From assembly GCA_012515825.1 (NCBI GenBank), contig JAAYXQ010000073.1, forward strand, positions 1 through 11,683: a DNA stretch of 11,683 nt, given 5' to 3'. The stretch is from Fibrobacter sp. (lineage in GTDB: Bacteria > Fibrobacterota > Fibrobacteria > Fibrobacterales > Fibrobacteraceae). Positions 1 to 6,570 of this stretch are shown here, one piece after another; position 1 is the stretch's first letter, and every line of letters begins with the position of its first letter. The notes under the pieces are model-generated. The model did no database searches. It saw nothing but the letters and a program-made list of their open reading frames with translations, and was not told where the DNA came from. Made by a program: the position numbers and the translations under genes.

Positions 1-294
1 CCCTTGTGCATAATTCAGTAATTTAGATCGAGCCGTATCACATTCGCAAGCCTTTAATGCACAATTACCACTAGCATCTATAACAGTTCCAAAGCGATGA
101 GTCTCAAAAACGTATTCTAAGGATGAGGTTTCTTCAGCATCAAAAGCATAGACGGTATCACCGCTAACGCAGGCATTTTTTCTAGGGCGAATTCCATAAA
201 CTTGACCAGGAAAAAGTTTTAAAAAATAACGATAAAGAGCGTAACCAGGAACTCCTGCAAGTCCAGTCACTAAAATAGGTAAACGAATATTCAT
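1..294 (-). CDS. Extended SDR / RmlD-like NAD(P)-binding protein, N-terminal 98 residues (runs off the window)
   Basis: This reading frame starts at the ATG on 294-292 and stays open to base 1. The N-terminus (MNIRLPILVTGLAGVPGYAL) has a hydrophobic strand followed by TGxxGxxG (T10, G11, G14, G17), the dinucleotide-binding loop of extended short-chain dehydrogenases. YGIRPRK at residues 33-39 fits the second strand, and TVIDASG near residues 70-76 fits the strand that usually carries the [ND]xAG-like motif. Known relatives are sugar-nucleotide epimerases and dTDP-4-dehydrorhamnose reductases (cytoplasmic, cell-surface sugar synthesis). The catalytic YxxxK lies outside the window, so substrate and activity cannot be named. 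Its start overlaps the stop of the upstream Nudix gene as ATGA, so the two are probably translationally coupled. The Rossmann fold is fairly certain; the RmlD-like subgroup is a guess. Confidence 0.72.
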   Translation of the reverse strand, partial: MNIRLPILVTGLAGVPGYALYRYFLKLFPGQVYGIRPRKNACVSGDTVYAFDAEETSSLEYVFETHRFGTVIDASGNCALKACECDTARSKLLNYAQG

Positions 295-830
295 AATTGT
301 TTTAATTGCCACACATAAAAAGCGGCTAACTGATGGGGATGATTAAATTCCCCTGTTTTTATTTTTTCTTCTAATTCTGACTGAGATAATAGAGAAAGAT
401 CTATTTCTTCTGTGTCATCGAAACAAGTAGTTCCTTGCGATATTACGCCATCAGCAAAAACCACAAAAAATCGCCCGCGATGACGATCTGGATTCATTGG
501 ATATTCTCCAAGATAAAACCATTCCCCATTTCCATAAGCTACTTCTTCTTGTAATTCTCTTTTTGCCGCTTCGATAGGTGTTTCACCTTCATTCATAATC
601 CCTGCAGGGAATTCTAAAGAAACCGTCTCTGTCCCATGCCTATATTGAGACTCAATAATCCATTTCCCTTCTTTTGTTCGAGCTAATATAAGAACCCAAT
701 CTGGTTGTGACATGGTGTAAAAGTCATCTATTACTTTGCCATTAGGAAGTAAACATTTTTCTTGATCGACTCGAAGCCAACGAGAATCTAAAATCGTCTT
801 TTTGGAAAGAAATTGCCAAGCTTTTTTCAT
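291..830 (-). CDS. Nudix hydrolase, ADP-ribose pyrophosphatase-like (179 aa)
   Basis: This cytoplasmic protein has the Nudix box at residues 77-99: G77, E83 after five residues, then seven residues and R91-E92-L93-Q94-E95-E96. These are the metal-binding and catalytic positions for hydrolysis of nucleoside diphosphates linked to another group. The preceding LEFPAG (72-77) is typical of the ADP-ribose/nucleoside-diphosphate-sugar pyrophosphatase branch rather than of MutT. The box ends EEVAY where the consensus has EExGU, so the late glycine is Ala98. Family members are usually 170-210 aa, so the length is normal. It lies 4 bp after the lipoprotein gene and overlaps the SDR gene by 4 bp. The SDR neighbour would fit a nucleotide-sugar substrate, but that is inference. 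No strong Shine-Dalgarno precedes the ATG, consistent with coupling to the upstream gene. Confidence 0.88.
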   Translation of the reverse strand: MKKAWQFLSKKTILDSRWLRVDQEKCLLPNGKVIDDFYTMSQPDWVLILARTKEGKWIIESQYRHGTETVSLEFPAGIMNEGETPIEAAKRELQEEVAYGNGEWFYLGEYPMNPDRHRGRFFVVFADGVISQGTTCFDDTEEIDLSLLSQSELEEKIKTGEFNHPHQLAAFYVWQLKQL

Positions 831-834
831 ATCA

Positions 835-1545
835 CTAAATAGAAGGAACTGGGTCTAATAAAGACTTATCAATGTTTCTAAAGTCATAACGAAATTCTTT
901 TTCCAATAGATAAAGAGCTAACTCGGTATTGCTCCAGTCCTTTTTAACACCTATGGATTCTAGACCTTTTGTAATTAAAGGAATAGAATTTTTTAAATCC
1001 ATTCTCCAACTAATATCATCCCAAACAAAGAGAATTACAGGGACTTTTGGACTTTTAGCTAAACCTAAACTACCACGATCATTTTTTACTTCAAAAGGAC
1101 CAAGAGGAAGAGATGTGACTAATTCTAAAATTCCTTTTTTCGCTGTAATTAAATAGAGCATTCGATATTGTTCTGTCTTATATAAATGTTCTCGTTGAAA
1201 AAGACGATAAGATAAAATCGCTAGTATTTCATGAAAAGAACGAGCTGAAACCATTTCACTTGATTCTGTTAATGCAGCTTGTTCTAAATCATCGAGCCAA
1301 TAACGAGATTCTTCTGTTATGTAAGGAAGTAAAGAATCAGGAGCCACACCTCTTTTTATGGTAGCAAGCATTTCCTTAAAAGTATTTTCAAGAAGGAGTT
1401 GCTTTTCTTCTTGAATCATTTGATAAGATTCTTTTTTTTCAGTAGCTGTGGTTTTATTTGCAGCCCCAGAAGATGCACAACTCCATAAAAAAATGGATAA
1501 TGTGACTAATAGGGATTTAAGAATTGTATCTTTAACATTATGCAT
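835..1545 (-). CDS. Putative lipoprotein of unknown function (236 aa)
   Basis: The N-terminus has a lysine, a hydrophobic stretch (residues 8-20) and the lipobox L20-W21-S22-C23, so the mature protein should be lipidated at Cys23 and anchored to a membrane in the envelope. A Ser/Ala/Thr/Lys-rich linker (24-38) follows. The rest is a mixed alpha/beta domain with no motif I recognise: helices around 44-64 and 80-120, then strands around 127-180 (YRMLYLITAKKGILELV; VPVILFVWDDISWRMDL). The strand-rich part could be a small NTF2-like or similar fold, but I cannot support a name. The start is set by an AAAAAGG ribosome-binding site seven bases before the ATG. It is the first gene of a three-gene minus-strand operon with the Nudix and SDR genes, 4 bp apart. 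Confidence 0.75.
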   Translation of the reverse strand: MHNVKDTILKSLLVTLSIFLWSCASSGAANKTTATEKKESYQMIQEEKQLLLENTFKEMLATIKRGVAPDSLLPYITEESRYWLDDLEQAALTESSEMVSARSFHEILAILSYRLFQREHLYKTEQYRMLYLITAKKGILELVTSLPLGPFEVKNDRGSLGLAKSPKVPVILFVWDDISWRMDLKNSIPLITKGLESIGVKKDWSNTELALYLLEKEFRYDFRNIDKSLLDPVPSI

Positions 1546-1552
1546 CGCGATA

Positions 1553-1559
1553 CCTTTTT
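1553..1559 (-). promoter_or_regulatory. Ribosome-binding site of the 835-1545 lipoprotein
   Basis: Read on the minus strand this is AAAAAGG, ending seven bases before the ATG at 1545. It supports this start even though the opposite-strand frame could also begin inside the same ATGCAT (1540-1545). Confidence 0.6.
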
Positions 1560-1563
1560 ACTT

Positions 1564-2034
1564 ATGCCATTAAACGAACTTTTGAGAGCTTGTACTATTA
1601 AAGGTTTCCAAGGAAGTGGTCCTGGAGGCCAACATCGCAATAAAACAAATACTGGAGTTTGTCTCAAGCTCAACCCGTATAATTTAGAAATCAAATCTTC
1701 AGAAAGCAGGAGTGCATCTGAAAATAAAACCCATGCACTACACCGAATGCAAATGGCTCTTGCACTTGAAGTTCGAGAAGAGCCTCTTCCAGCAGAAAAA
1801 TTGAGATTTCCAGGGAGTCAAGGCCGAATTCAAACGTCGAATCCACTTTTTCCGCTTTTTATAGCCCAAGTATTAGATATTGTTTATGCAAATAAAGGAG
1901 ATACTAAACCTGCAGCAAAGGCTTTTGATCTCTCCCCCACAGCGTTAACTAAAATCTTGCATCTAAATAAAAGTGTTGTTGAAAGACTCAGAATCATGCG
2001 AGAATCTTTCGGAAAACCAAAGCTTCGAATGTAG
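1564..2034 (+). CDS. Class I release-factor-like protein with GGQ domain (ArfB/PrfH-type relative, 156 aa)
   Basis: The GSGPGGQHRNKTNTGV segment is the GGQ loop of class I peptide chain release factors; the GGQ glutamine positions water for peptidyl-tRNA hydrolysis. No codon-recognition domain is present, so this belongs to the stand-alone GGQ proteins that act on ribosomes (ArfB/YaeJ, PrfH and uncharacterised relatives). A second conserved block reads ESRSASENKTHALHRMQ. The C-terminus (about 108-156) is not the short basic tail of ArfB but a predicted helical unit, AAKAFDLSPTALTKIL, followed by a basic end (GKPKLRM). I chose the ATG at 1564: the in-frame ATG at 1540 would overlap the opposite gene's start codon head to head. 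Neither start has a clear ribosome-binding site. The stop is one base from the convergent PspC-domain gene. Stalled-ribosome rescue is inferred from the family. Confidence 0.85.
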   Translation: MPLNELLRACTIKGFQGSGPGGQHRNKTNTGVCLKLNPYNLEIKSSESRSASENKTHALHRMQMALALEVREEPLPAEKLRFPGSQGRIQTSNPLFPLFIAQVLDIVYANKGDTKPAAKAFDLSPTALTKILHLNKSVVERLRIMRESFGKPKLRM

Positions 2035-2035
2035 A

Positions 2036-2218
2036 CTATTCCCTTGGAATAATAAACCATAAAAGTAAATAGGCTGGCACTGTAAAAAAGCCAAAGATTA
2101 AAAGGGAGCAAACACAAATAATACGAACAATCGTAGGATCTATTTGAAGAAACTCTGCAATACCAGCACAAACACCAGCTATTTTAATATCTGTTGAAGA
2201 TAAGGTTAATTTGCGCAT
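2036..2218 (-). CDS. PspC-domain membrane protein (60 aa)
   Basis: This is a minimal PspC domain. A basic N-terminus (MRKLTLSSTDIKIAGVCAGI) leads into the family's G-V-C-A-G-I-A-E block and DPTIVRI (27-33). One transmembrane helix follows (about residues 33-57, ending LLLWFIIPRE). In Enterobacteria PspC is an inner-membrane sensor of the phage-shock/envelope-stress response, but single-domain copies like this are widespread and often work outside a full psp operon. No pspA, pspB or pspF is in the window, so the role is open. Translation starts at a strong GAAAGGAG site six bases before the ATG. The gene is convergent with the GGQ protein, stops one base apart, and has a long AT-rich upstream region. 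Confidence 0.88.
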   Translation of the reverse strand: MRKLTLSSTDIKIAGVCAGIAEFLQIDPTIVRIICVCSLLIFGFFTVPAYLLLWFIIPRE

Positions 2219-2224
2219 TTTTAA

Positions 2225-2232
2225 CTCCTTTC
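2225..2232 (-). promoter_or_regulatory. Strong Shine-Dalgarno of the PspC-domain gene
   Basis: Minus-strand GAAAGGAG, six bases before the ATG at 2218. It is the closest match to a consensus ribosome-binding site in the window and shows that the organism uses Shine-Dalgarno initiation. Confidence 0.75.
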
Positions 2233-2371
2233 AAAAGTCAACTAAAATTTAATATAAAAAAAAGAAATCCTTTTGTATATGAACGAAGAACGTTTCAGTA
2301 AACTTATTCTATGTATTTTCAATATCGATTTCAAAATTAATGATTTCATAAATTAATTTTAAGTTTTATGC

Positions 2372-2393
2372 TTACGTTCAATGAATAACGTAA
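2372..2393. repeat. Inverted repeat TTACGTT-8-AACGTAA
   Basis: Seven-base perfect arms at 2372-2378 and 2387-2393 with an 8-base loop. No T-run follows directly on either strand, so an operator-like site is more likely than a terminator. Only the symmetry is seen; the function is unknown. Confidence 0.4.
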
Positions 2394-2510
2394 AATGATC
2401 CTTATAGTCCATTTTTTAATCACTTTTTTAAAACAATCCATAAATAAGTCTTTAATCTTTTTCCAAAAACGACACAAAGAAAAGTTCTATAGGCTAATTA
2501 CGCAATAGAA

Positions 2511-2538
2511 TTTTTATAAAAATATTTTTAAAAATATT
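2511..2538. repeat. Run of overlapping AT-only palindromes
   Basis: A perfect 12-base palindrome (2511-2522, TTTTTATAAAAA), a second (2518-2529) and a perfect 18-base palindrome (2521-2538, AATATTTTTAAAAATATT) overlap. Alternating A- and T-tracts of this kind bend DNA and melt easily. In such AT-rich DNA part of this may be chance. Confidence 0.45.
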
Positions 2539-2601
2539 GAACTTTCTTATTTAAGAAACGTTTAAAGAGAAGAGTCTCTTAAAATACTTTTAAGATAAAA
2601 T

Positions 2602-2632
2602 GAAGATCATTTCAAATACGACTATGATCTTC
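2602..2632. repeat. Nine-base perfect inverted repeat GAAGATCAT-13-ATGATCTTC
   Basis: Arms at 2602-2610 and 2624-2632 match perfectly across a 13-base spacer, 75 bases before the ATG of the lamin-tail lipoprotein. Half-site centres are about two helical turns apart (22 bp), as for a dimeric regulator. As RNA it would be a modest hairpin without a following U-run. An operator for the downstream gene is inference. Confidence 0.45.
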
Positions 2633-2696
2633 GAATTTCAATCACTCCATTCGAACTTTTTAAAAGTAATGCTAAAAGATTCATTCACCTTATAAT

Positions 2697-2700
2697 GGAG
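2697..2700 (+). promoter_or_regulatory. Ribosome-binding site that decides the start at 2707
   Basis: GGAG lies six bases before the ATG at 2707. An earlier in-frame ATG at 2695 overlaps this GGAG and has no site of its own, so the later start is preferred. Confidence 0.55.
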
Positions 2701-2706
2701 ATCATT

Positions 2707-3912
2707 ATGTCAAAAACAAAAAACATTTTACTATATGCATTTTTCCTATTTCATTGTCTGTTTTTTTCTTCTTGTTCTGAGAATAAAGAAGGAACTCTTC
2801 CCGTGACTTCAGAAAATGGAAGTATGAGTACAGTACACTTAAATGCTAAAACGTTACCAAGTCTTACTTTAGATAGCCTTGTAATACTCGCCACTGGAAC
2901 TGATACGATTCACCAAGTATTATATGATTTAGAAACTCCTTTAGAAATGCAATTATTTCCAAATAAACCTTGGCATTTTTATGCTGGCCTTTATGCTCAA
3001 GGCGGTATTTTAATGCAAGAAGGTATAGTTGAAATGGAGTTAGAAGCAGGAGAGGAATTCTTTATTGAAATTCCCCTAAAAGCAATTGTTGGTTTTATTT
3101 ATGTTGAAATTCCCTTAGGTTTTGAAAATCAAATGAAAATTTCTTCTGGAACATTACACTTAAGTTCTAAAAAATTAAATAAAACCTATTCTCTAAATCA
3201 AGAAGGTCCTATCGCCTATTTTTCAAGCGAAGCTCTTCCTCTAAACACAAAATATTATGCTAATATGATACTTAAAGATGACTTAGGCGATACGATTTTT
3301 ATTTTTAAGGATAGCATAAGCATTTATGATAATAGCCCTGTATTCCATTGGAAATTAACATCTCTTCGCAGTACAGTTTCTTTATCCCTTGAAGCTCAAG
3401 TGATTGAATCAAATGATTTTTACGCTAGTTTTTCAAATGCAAAAAAACGTTATCCACAAAATGGAGAAATCCTTTTTACAGAAATTTATATTACAGATAA
3501 GTCTAAATCAGCAGAATACATAGAACTTTTTAATGGTTCAATAGATTCTCTAATTTTAGATAGCTGTTATATTTCAATAAAAAGTAGTAATTCAGGAACA
3601 CTGATCCCTGAAAACACTGTGATTCGGCCTAGTTCTTTTTTAACCATTGGAGGAGATAGCGTATTCAATGCAGATATCAAAATTTCTTCTTTTGATTTGA
3701 CAAATACAAAACAAGCTCTTGTTTTACAATGCCATAATCAAAAAATTGATTCTGTACATTATAGTTCTTCTGATACGATAAATATCGATACCATTAGCAT
3801 TCAAAAAAATAAAAGCGCTCAGTTGCCTTTGCGCTTTTGGAATGAAAAAAAAGATTTTTCAAAATGGTGTTTAGGTAATCAATCTATTGGAAAAGACGCC
3901 TTATGTAAATAG
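2707..3912 (+). CDS. Lipoprotein with C-terminal lamin-tail domain (401 aa)
   Basis: From the chosen ATG the protein begins MSKTKNILLYAFFLFHCLFF and reaches a lipobox-like F-S-S-C with Cys23, so it is probably a lipoprotein; Phe at -3 is slightly unusual. The N-terminal half (about 40-230) is beta-rich with Thr/Ser/Asp patterns and no enzyme motif. Residues about 252-365 look like a lamin-tail (LTD) domain, an Ig-like beta sandwich: GEILFTEIYI, then AEYIELFN, then LDSCYISI, then a strand ending SFLTIGGDSVF and DLTNTKQALVLQ. In bacteria LTDs sit on secreted or surface proteins and are thought to serve adhesion or assembly. The C-terminus has a Cys pair (CLGNQSIGKDALC). It is a single gene preceded by a long upstream region, and its stop lies inside the end of hppA (12-bp tail-to-tail overlap). 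Confidence 0.75.
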   Translation: MSKTKNILLYAFFLFHCLFFSSCSENKEGTLPVTSENGSMSTVHLNAKTLPSLTLDSLVILATGTDTIHQVLYDLETPLEMQLFPNKPWHFYAGLYAQGGILMQEGIVEMELEAGEEFFIEIPLKAIVGFIYVEIPLGFENQMKISSGTLHLSSKKLNKTYSLNQEGPIAYFSSEALPLNTKYYANMILKDDLGDTIFIFKDSISIYDNSPVFHWKLTSLRSTVSLSLEAQVIESNDFYASFSNAKKRYPQNGEILFTEIYITDKSKSAEYIELFNGSIDSLILDSCYISIKSSNSGTLIPENTVIRPSSFLTIGGDSVFNADIKISSFDLTNTKQALVLQCHNQKIDSVHYSSSDTINIDTISIQKNKSAQLPLRFWNEKKDFSKWCLGNQSIGKDALCK

Positions 3913-6285
3913 AAAGCCTCCAAATTTTACGATCACACCAGCAAAAACAACGCTTACCATTGTCATCAATTTAATCAAAATATTTAACGAAGGGCCAGCG
4001 GTATCTTTAAATGGGTCTCCAACAGTATCACCCACAACCCCTGCTTTATGAGCTTCTGAGCCCTTTCCTCCATAATTTCCCTTTTCTATAAATTTCTTTG
4101 CGTTATCCCAAGCACCGCCTGCATTATTTAACATACAAGCTAATGCAAAACCACAAGAAAGAGAACCCGCAAGCAAACCAAATACACCCGCGACGCCCAT
4201 TATAAGACCCACTAAAACTGGAACTAATACAGCAAGAAGAGAAGGCAAAACCATTTCTTTCTGTGCTCCAACCGTTGAAATAGCGACGCAACGCGCATAA
4301 TCTGGTTTTGCAGAACTATCCATAATGCCAACAATTTCTCTAAATTGCCTACGTACTTCTTCAACCATGGCTGATGCTGCACGCCCCACTGCTTTTATGG
4401 TCATAGCAGAGAAAATGAATGTCATCATAGCACCGAGGAAAAGCCCTCCTAAAAGCATTGGGTTCATTAATGTTAAATCATACGCATACATAAAATCAGA
4501 AATTTCTGCATTTCTAAGCACCAAAGCGACTAAATCTCCATTCGCATTAATAGCTCGAGTTCCCTCATCTAATAAACGAACGCCATCCATGCCTTGAATA
4601 GCAGAAGCTAAATCAGAAGTATTATTCACAAAATGAATACGACCAACTTGGAAAAAACCGTTAGCATCCTGTGCTAAATGACCAAGCCAAAGTTTTATTT
4701 CTTCAATATAAGAAGCAAGAAGGGCCATCGCAGTTAATGCCGCAGATCCAATGGCAAAGCCTTTACCAGTCGCCGCTGTCGTGTTTCCAAGCATATCTAG
4801 TTCATCTGTACGTTTACGAACTTCTGGCCCTAATTCGGCCATTTCTGCATTTCCGCCAGCGTTATCTGCAATAGGACCAAAGGCATCTGAAGCAAGTGTA
4901 ATCCCTAATGTAGAAAGCATACCAACAGCAGCAAAGCCTATACCATATAGCCCCATGGACATGTTTTCAAAACCACCAGCAAAGCCAAAAGCACAAAGAA
5001 TACCAATGACAATGATAACCACTGGGGAGCCAGTAGAAAACATGCCTACAGCAATACCATCAATAATCGTTGTTGCAGGACCAAGCTTTGTTTGTGCAGC
5101 AATTCCTTGGGTAGGTTTGTATGCATCTGAGGTGTAATACTCTGTAAATTGACCAATCAATACACCTGCAATTAATCCAGAAAGGACAGCAGCAAATATC
5201 CCCAAAGACATAAAATCAAAATAAACTAAAACTAAAAGAGCGATTAAAATCAAAATAGATGAGCCAAGAGTTCCAGTTAATAAAGAACGCAAAAGTTGTT
5301 TCATCCCTGCTTCTTCTTTAGTTCGAACCATAAAGATGCCTACAATGGATAATAAAATACCAATTGCAGCAACAATCATAGGAGCAATCACCATTTTAGG
5401 ACCAAGATTTGGTAATACGGCCCCTAGTGCTGCAGTTGCAAGAATTGAACCACAATAAGACTCATATAAGTCAGCACCCATTCCAGCGACATCCCCTACG
5501 TTATCTCCCACATTATCAGCAATCGTAGCTGGGTTTCTAGGATCATCTTCAGGAATTCCTGCTTCTACTTTTCCCACAAGATCAGCGCCCACATCTGCTG
5601 CTTTAGTATAGATTCCGCCCCCTACACGAGCGAATAGGGCTTGAAGAGAAGCTCCCATACCAAAAGTTAACATCGTTGTCGTAATTTCAACTCTTTTTGC
5701 ATGAGCCCATATCGGATCAGAAATCAGTGAGTCAGACCAACCAGTAGTTACTAAAGCGGCTTTTTGAGCAAGAGTGATTCCAAAGTCAAATAAATTATGA
5801 TCATAAATATAATTCAATAAAAAGAACCAAGCAGAAATATCAAGTAATCCAAAGCCGACCACCACAAGACCCATTACGGCTCCAGCACGGAAAGCAATCG
5901 TCAAGCCTTGATTTAAGCTAGTTCTAGCGCCATTTGCAGTACGAGAGCTAGCATAAGTCGCTGTTTTCATTCCTAAAAAACCACAAAGGCCAGAAAAAAA
6001 GCCTCCCGTTAAAAAAGCGATAGGAACGAAAGGATTTTGAATACCTAAAAAAGCTAATATAATGAAAATTATAAATAAGACAAAGAAAACAATAGAAACC
6101 GTTTTGTATTGTTGAGAAAGATATGCAAAAGCTCCCTCACGAACATACTGAGCAATTTCTTTCATTCGAGAAGTCCCTTCCTCTTTTTTCATCATCGATT
6201 TAAAAAAGTAAAGAGCCATGAATAAAGCAATAACAGAGACCCCAGGAACAAAATACCAGTAGAAAGGGATGGATAATGCGGACAT
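3901..6285 (-). CDS. hppA: Membrane-bound ion-translocating pyrophosphatase, K+-dependent type (794 aa)
   Basis: This integral inner-membrane enzyme hydrolyses pyrophosphate and uses the energy to pump H+ and/or Na+ out of the cytoplasm. The family's substrate-site motifs are intact: DVGADLVGKVE (231-241), EDDPRN (246-251), DNVGDNVGDVAGMGADL (257-273), DNAGGNAEMAEL (474-485) and, near the C-terminus, NNAGGAWDNAKK (720-731) and GDTVGDPFKDTAGPS (752-766). GNTTAATGKG (500-509) has Ala and Gly where K+-independent enzymes have Lys and Thr, so K+ dependence is predicted. ADLYESY carries the helix-6 Glu275 typical of Na+-capable members, but H+ versus Na+ cannot be settled by eye. At 794 aa it is longer than the roughly 700-residue bacterial forms, mainly through periplasmic-loop stretches near 160-200 and 530-605. 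It appears monocistronic with its own ribosome-binding site; its stop lies inside the convergent lipoprotein gene. Confidence 0.97.
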   Translation of the reverse strand: MSALSIPFYWYFVPGVSVIALFMALYFFKSMMKKEEGTSRMKEIAQYVREGAFAYLSQQYKTVSIVFFVLFIIFIILAFLGIQNPFVPIAFLTGGFFSGLCGFLGMKTATYASSRTANGARTSLNQGLTIAFRAGAVMGLVVVGFGLLDISAWFFLLNYIYDHNLFDFGITLAQKAALVTTGWSDSLISDPIWAHAKRVEITTTMLTFGMGASLQALFARVGGGIYTKAADVGADLVGKVEAGIPEDDPRNPATIADNVGDNVGDVAGMGADLYESYCGSILATAALGAVLPNLGPKMVIAPMIVAAIGILLSIVGIFMVRTKEEAGMKQLLRSLLTGTLGSSILILIALLVLVYFDFMSLGIFAAVLSGLIAGVLIGQFTEYYTSDAYKPTQGIAAQTKLGPATTIIDGIAVGMFSTGSPVVIIVIGILCAFGFAGGFENMSMGLYGIGFAAVGMLSTLGITLASDAFGPIADNAGGNAEMAELGPEVRKRTDELDMLGNTTAATGKGFAIGSAALTAMALLASYIEEIKLWLGHLAQDANGFFQVGRIHFVNNTSDLASAIQGMDGVRLLDEGTRAINANGDLVALVLRNAEISDFMYAYDLTLMNPMLLGGLFLGAMMTFIFSAMTIKAVGRAASAMVEEVRRQFREIVGIMDSSAKPDYARCVAISTVGAQKEMVLPSLLAVLVPVLVGLIMGVAGVFGLLAGSLSCGFALACMLNNAGGAWDNAKKFIEKGNYGGKGSEAHKAGVVGDTVGDPFKDTAGPSLNILIKLMTMVSVVFAGVIVKFGGFLFT

Positions 6286-6290
6286 AAAAT

Positions 6291-6296
6291 ACCTCT
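6291..6296 (-). promoter_or_regulatory. Ribosome-binding site of hppA
   Basis: Minus-strand AGAGGT, five bases before the ATG at 6285. It fixes the start used here. Confidence 0.6.
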
Positions 6297-6520
6297 TCTC
6301 AAAGTGATATTAAAACAACTGGCCTATCAGCACCATAAAGATTATTCTAAAAACGGATGCTTTCTAAAATGTATTTTATCCATTTTACTTACACAAACCA
6401 ATTTTTAAAGTAATCTATATGAAAAACTAGAATAAAAAAAACGAAGAAGGTTGTTAAATCCAGTAAAAAAAGAAAATTAAAAGAAACGCTTAAATTCTGA
6501 AAAAAAAAAGGAAATATCTA

Positions 6521-6543
6521 AAAAGAGAATGTAAAAGAGAATG
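6521..6543. repeat. Two-copy tandem repeat, AAAAGAGAATG with 12-base period
   Basis: Exact copies lie at 6521-6531 and 6533-6543, just beyond the stop of the SprT-like gene. It is short and purine-rich and may be chance or slippage. Confidence 0.35.
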
Positions 6544-6570
6544 ATTTTTTTAAAAGAAAGCAAATATATT

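Larger units (their letters stand above)
2219..2706. other. Gene-free AT-rich region between two divergent genes (488 bp)
   Basis: This is the longest non-coding stretch in the window. It separates the PspC-domain gene (minus) from the lamin-tail lipoprotein (plus), so it should hold both promoters. I see no coding frame with a ribosome-binding site and no tRNA. It contains several inverted repeats: 2372-2393, the AT-only palindromes at 2511-2538, TTTCTT/AAGAAA at 2543-2558, AAGAGA/TCTCTT at 2565-2580, 2602-2632, and ACTTTT-T-AAAAGT at 2655-2667. The hexamer TTCGAA occurs at 2630-2635 and 2650-2655. A perfect TATAAT sits at 2691-2696 but overlaps the next gene's ribosome-binding site region and lacks a -35 at normal distance. 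I cannot assign a promoter with confidence. Confidence 0.6.
6286..6570. other. Gene-free region upstream of hppA (285 bp)
   Basis: This very A-rich stretch lies between the end of the SprT-like gene and the start of hppA, both on the minus strand. It should contain the hppA promoter, but I find no convincing -35/-10 pair. There is no GC-rich hairpin with a T-run after the SprT-like gene, so either termination is Rho-dependent or transcription reads on into hppA. The only structure is a two-copy tandem repeat at 6521-6543. Confidence 0.5.

Noticed and set aside
1884..2171. Minus-strand frame of 95 codons across the GGQ and PspC genes
   Set aside because: It overlaps two clearly real genes in another frame and has no family resemblance.
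2279..2359. Short plus-strand frame starting MNEERFSKLI
   Set aside because: About 26 codons, no ribosome-binding site and no recognisable product in AT-rich non-coding DNA.
2691..2696. Perfect TATAAT just before the lamin-tail lipoprotein
   Set aside because: It would place the transcript start at about 2703, downstream of the GGAG ribosome-binding site used for the ATG at 2707, and no -35 lies 16-18 bases upstream.
4325..5137. Plus-strand open frames opposite hppA (4325-4597, 4671-4874, 4751-5137)
   Set aside because: Antisense shadows of a highly conserved gene, with no ribosome-binding sites or recognisable domains.
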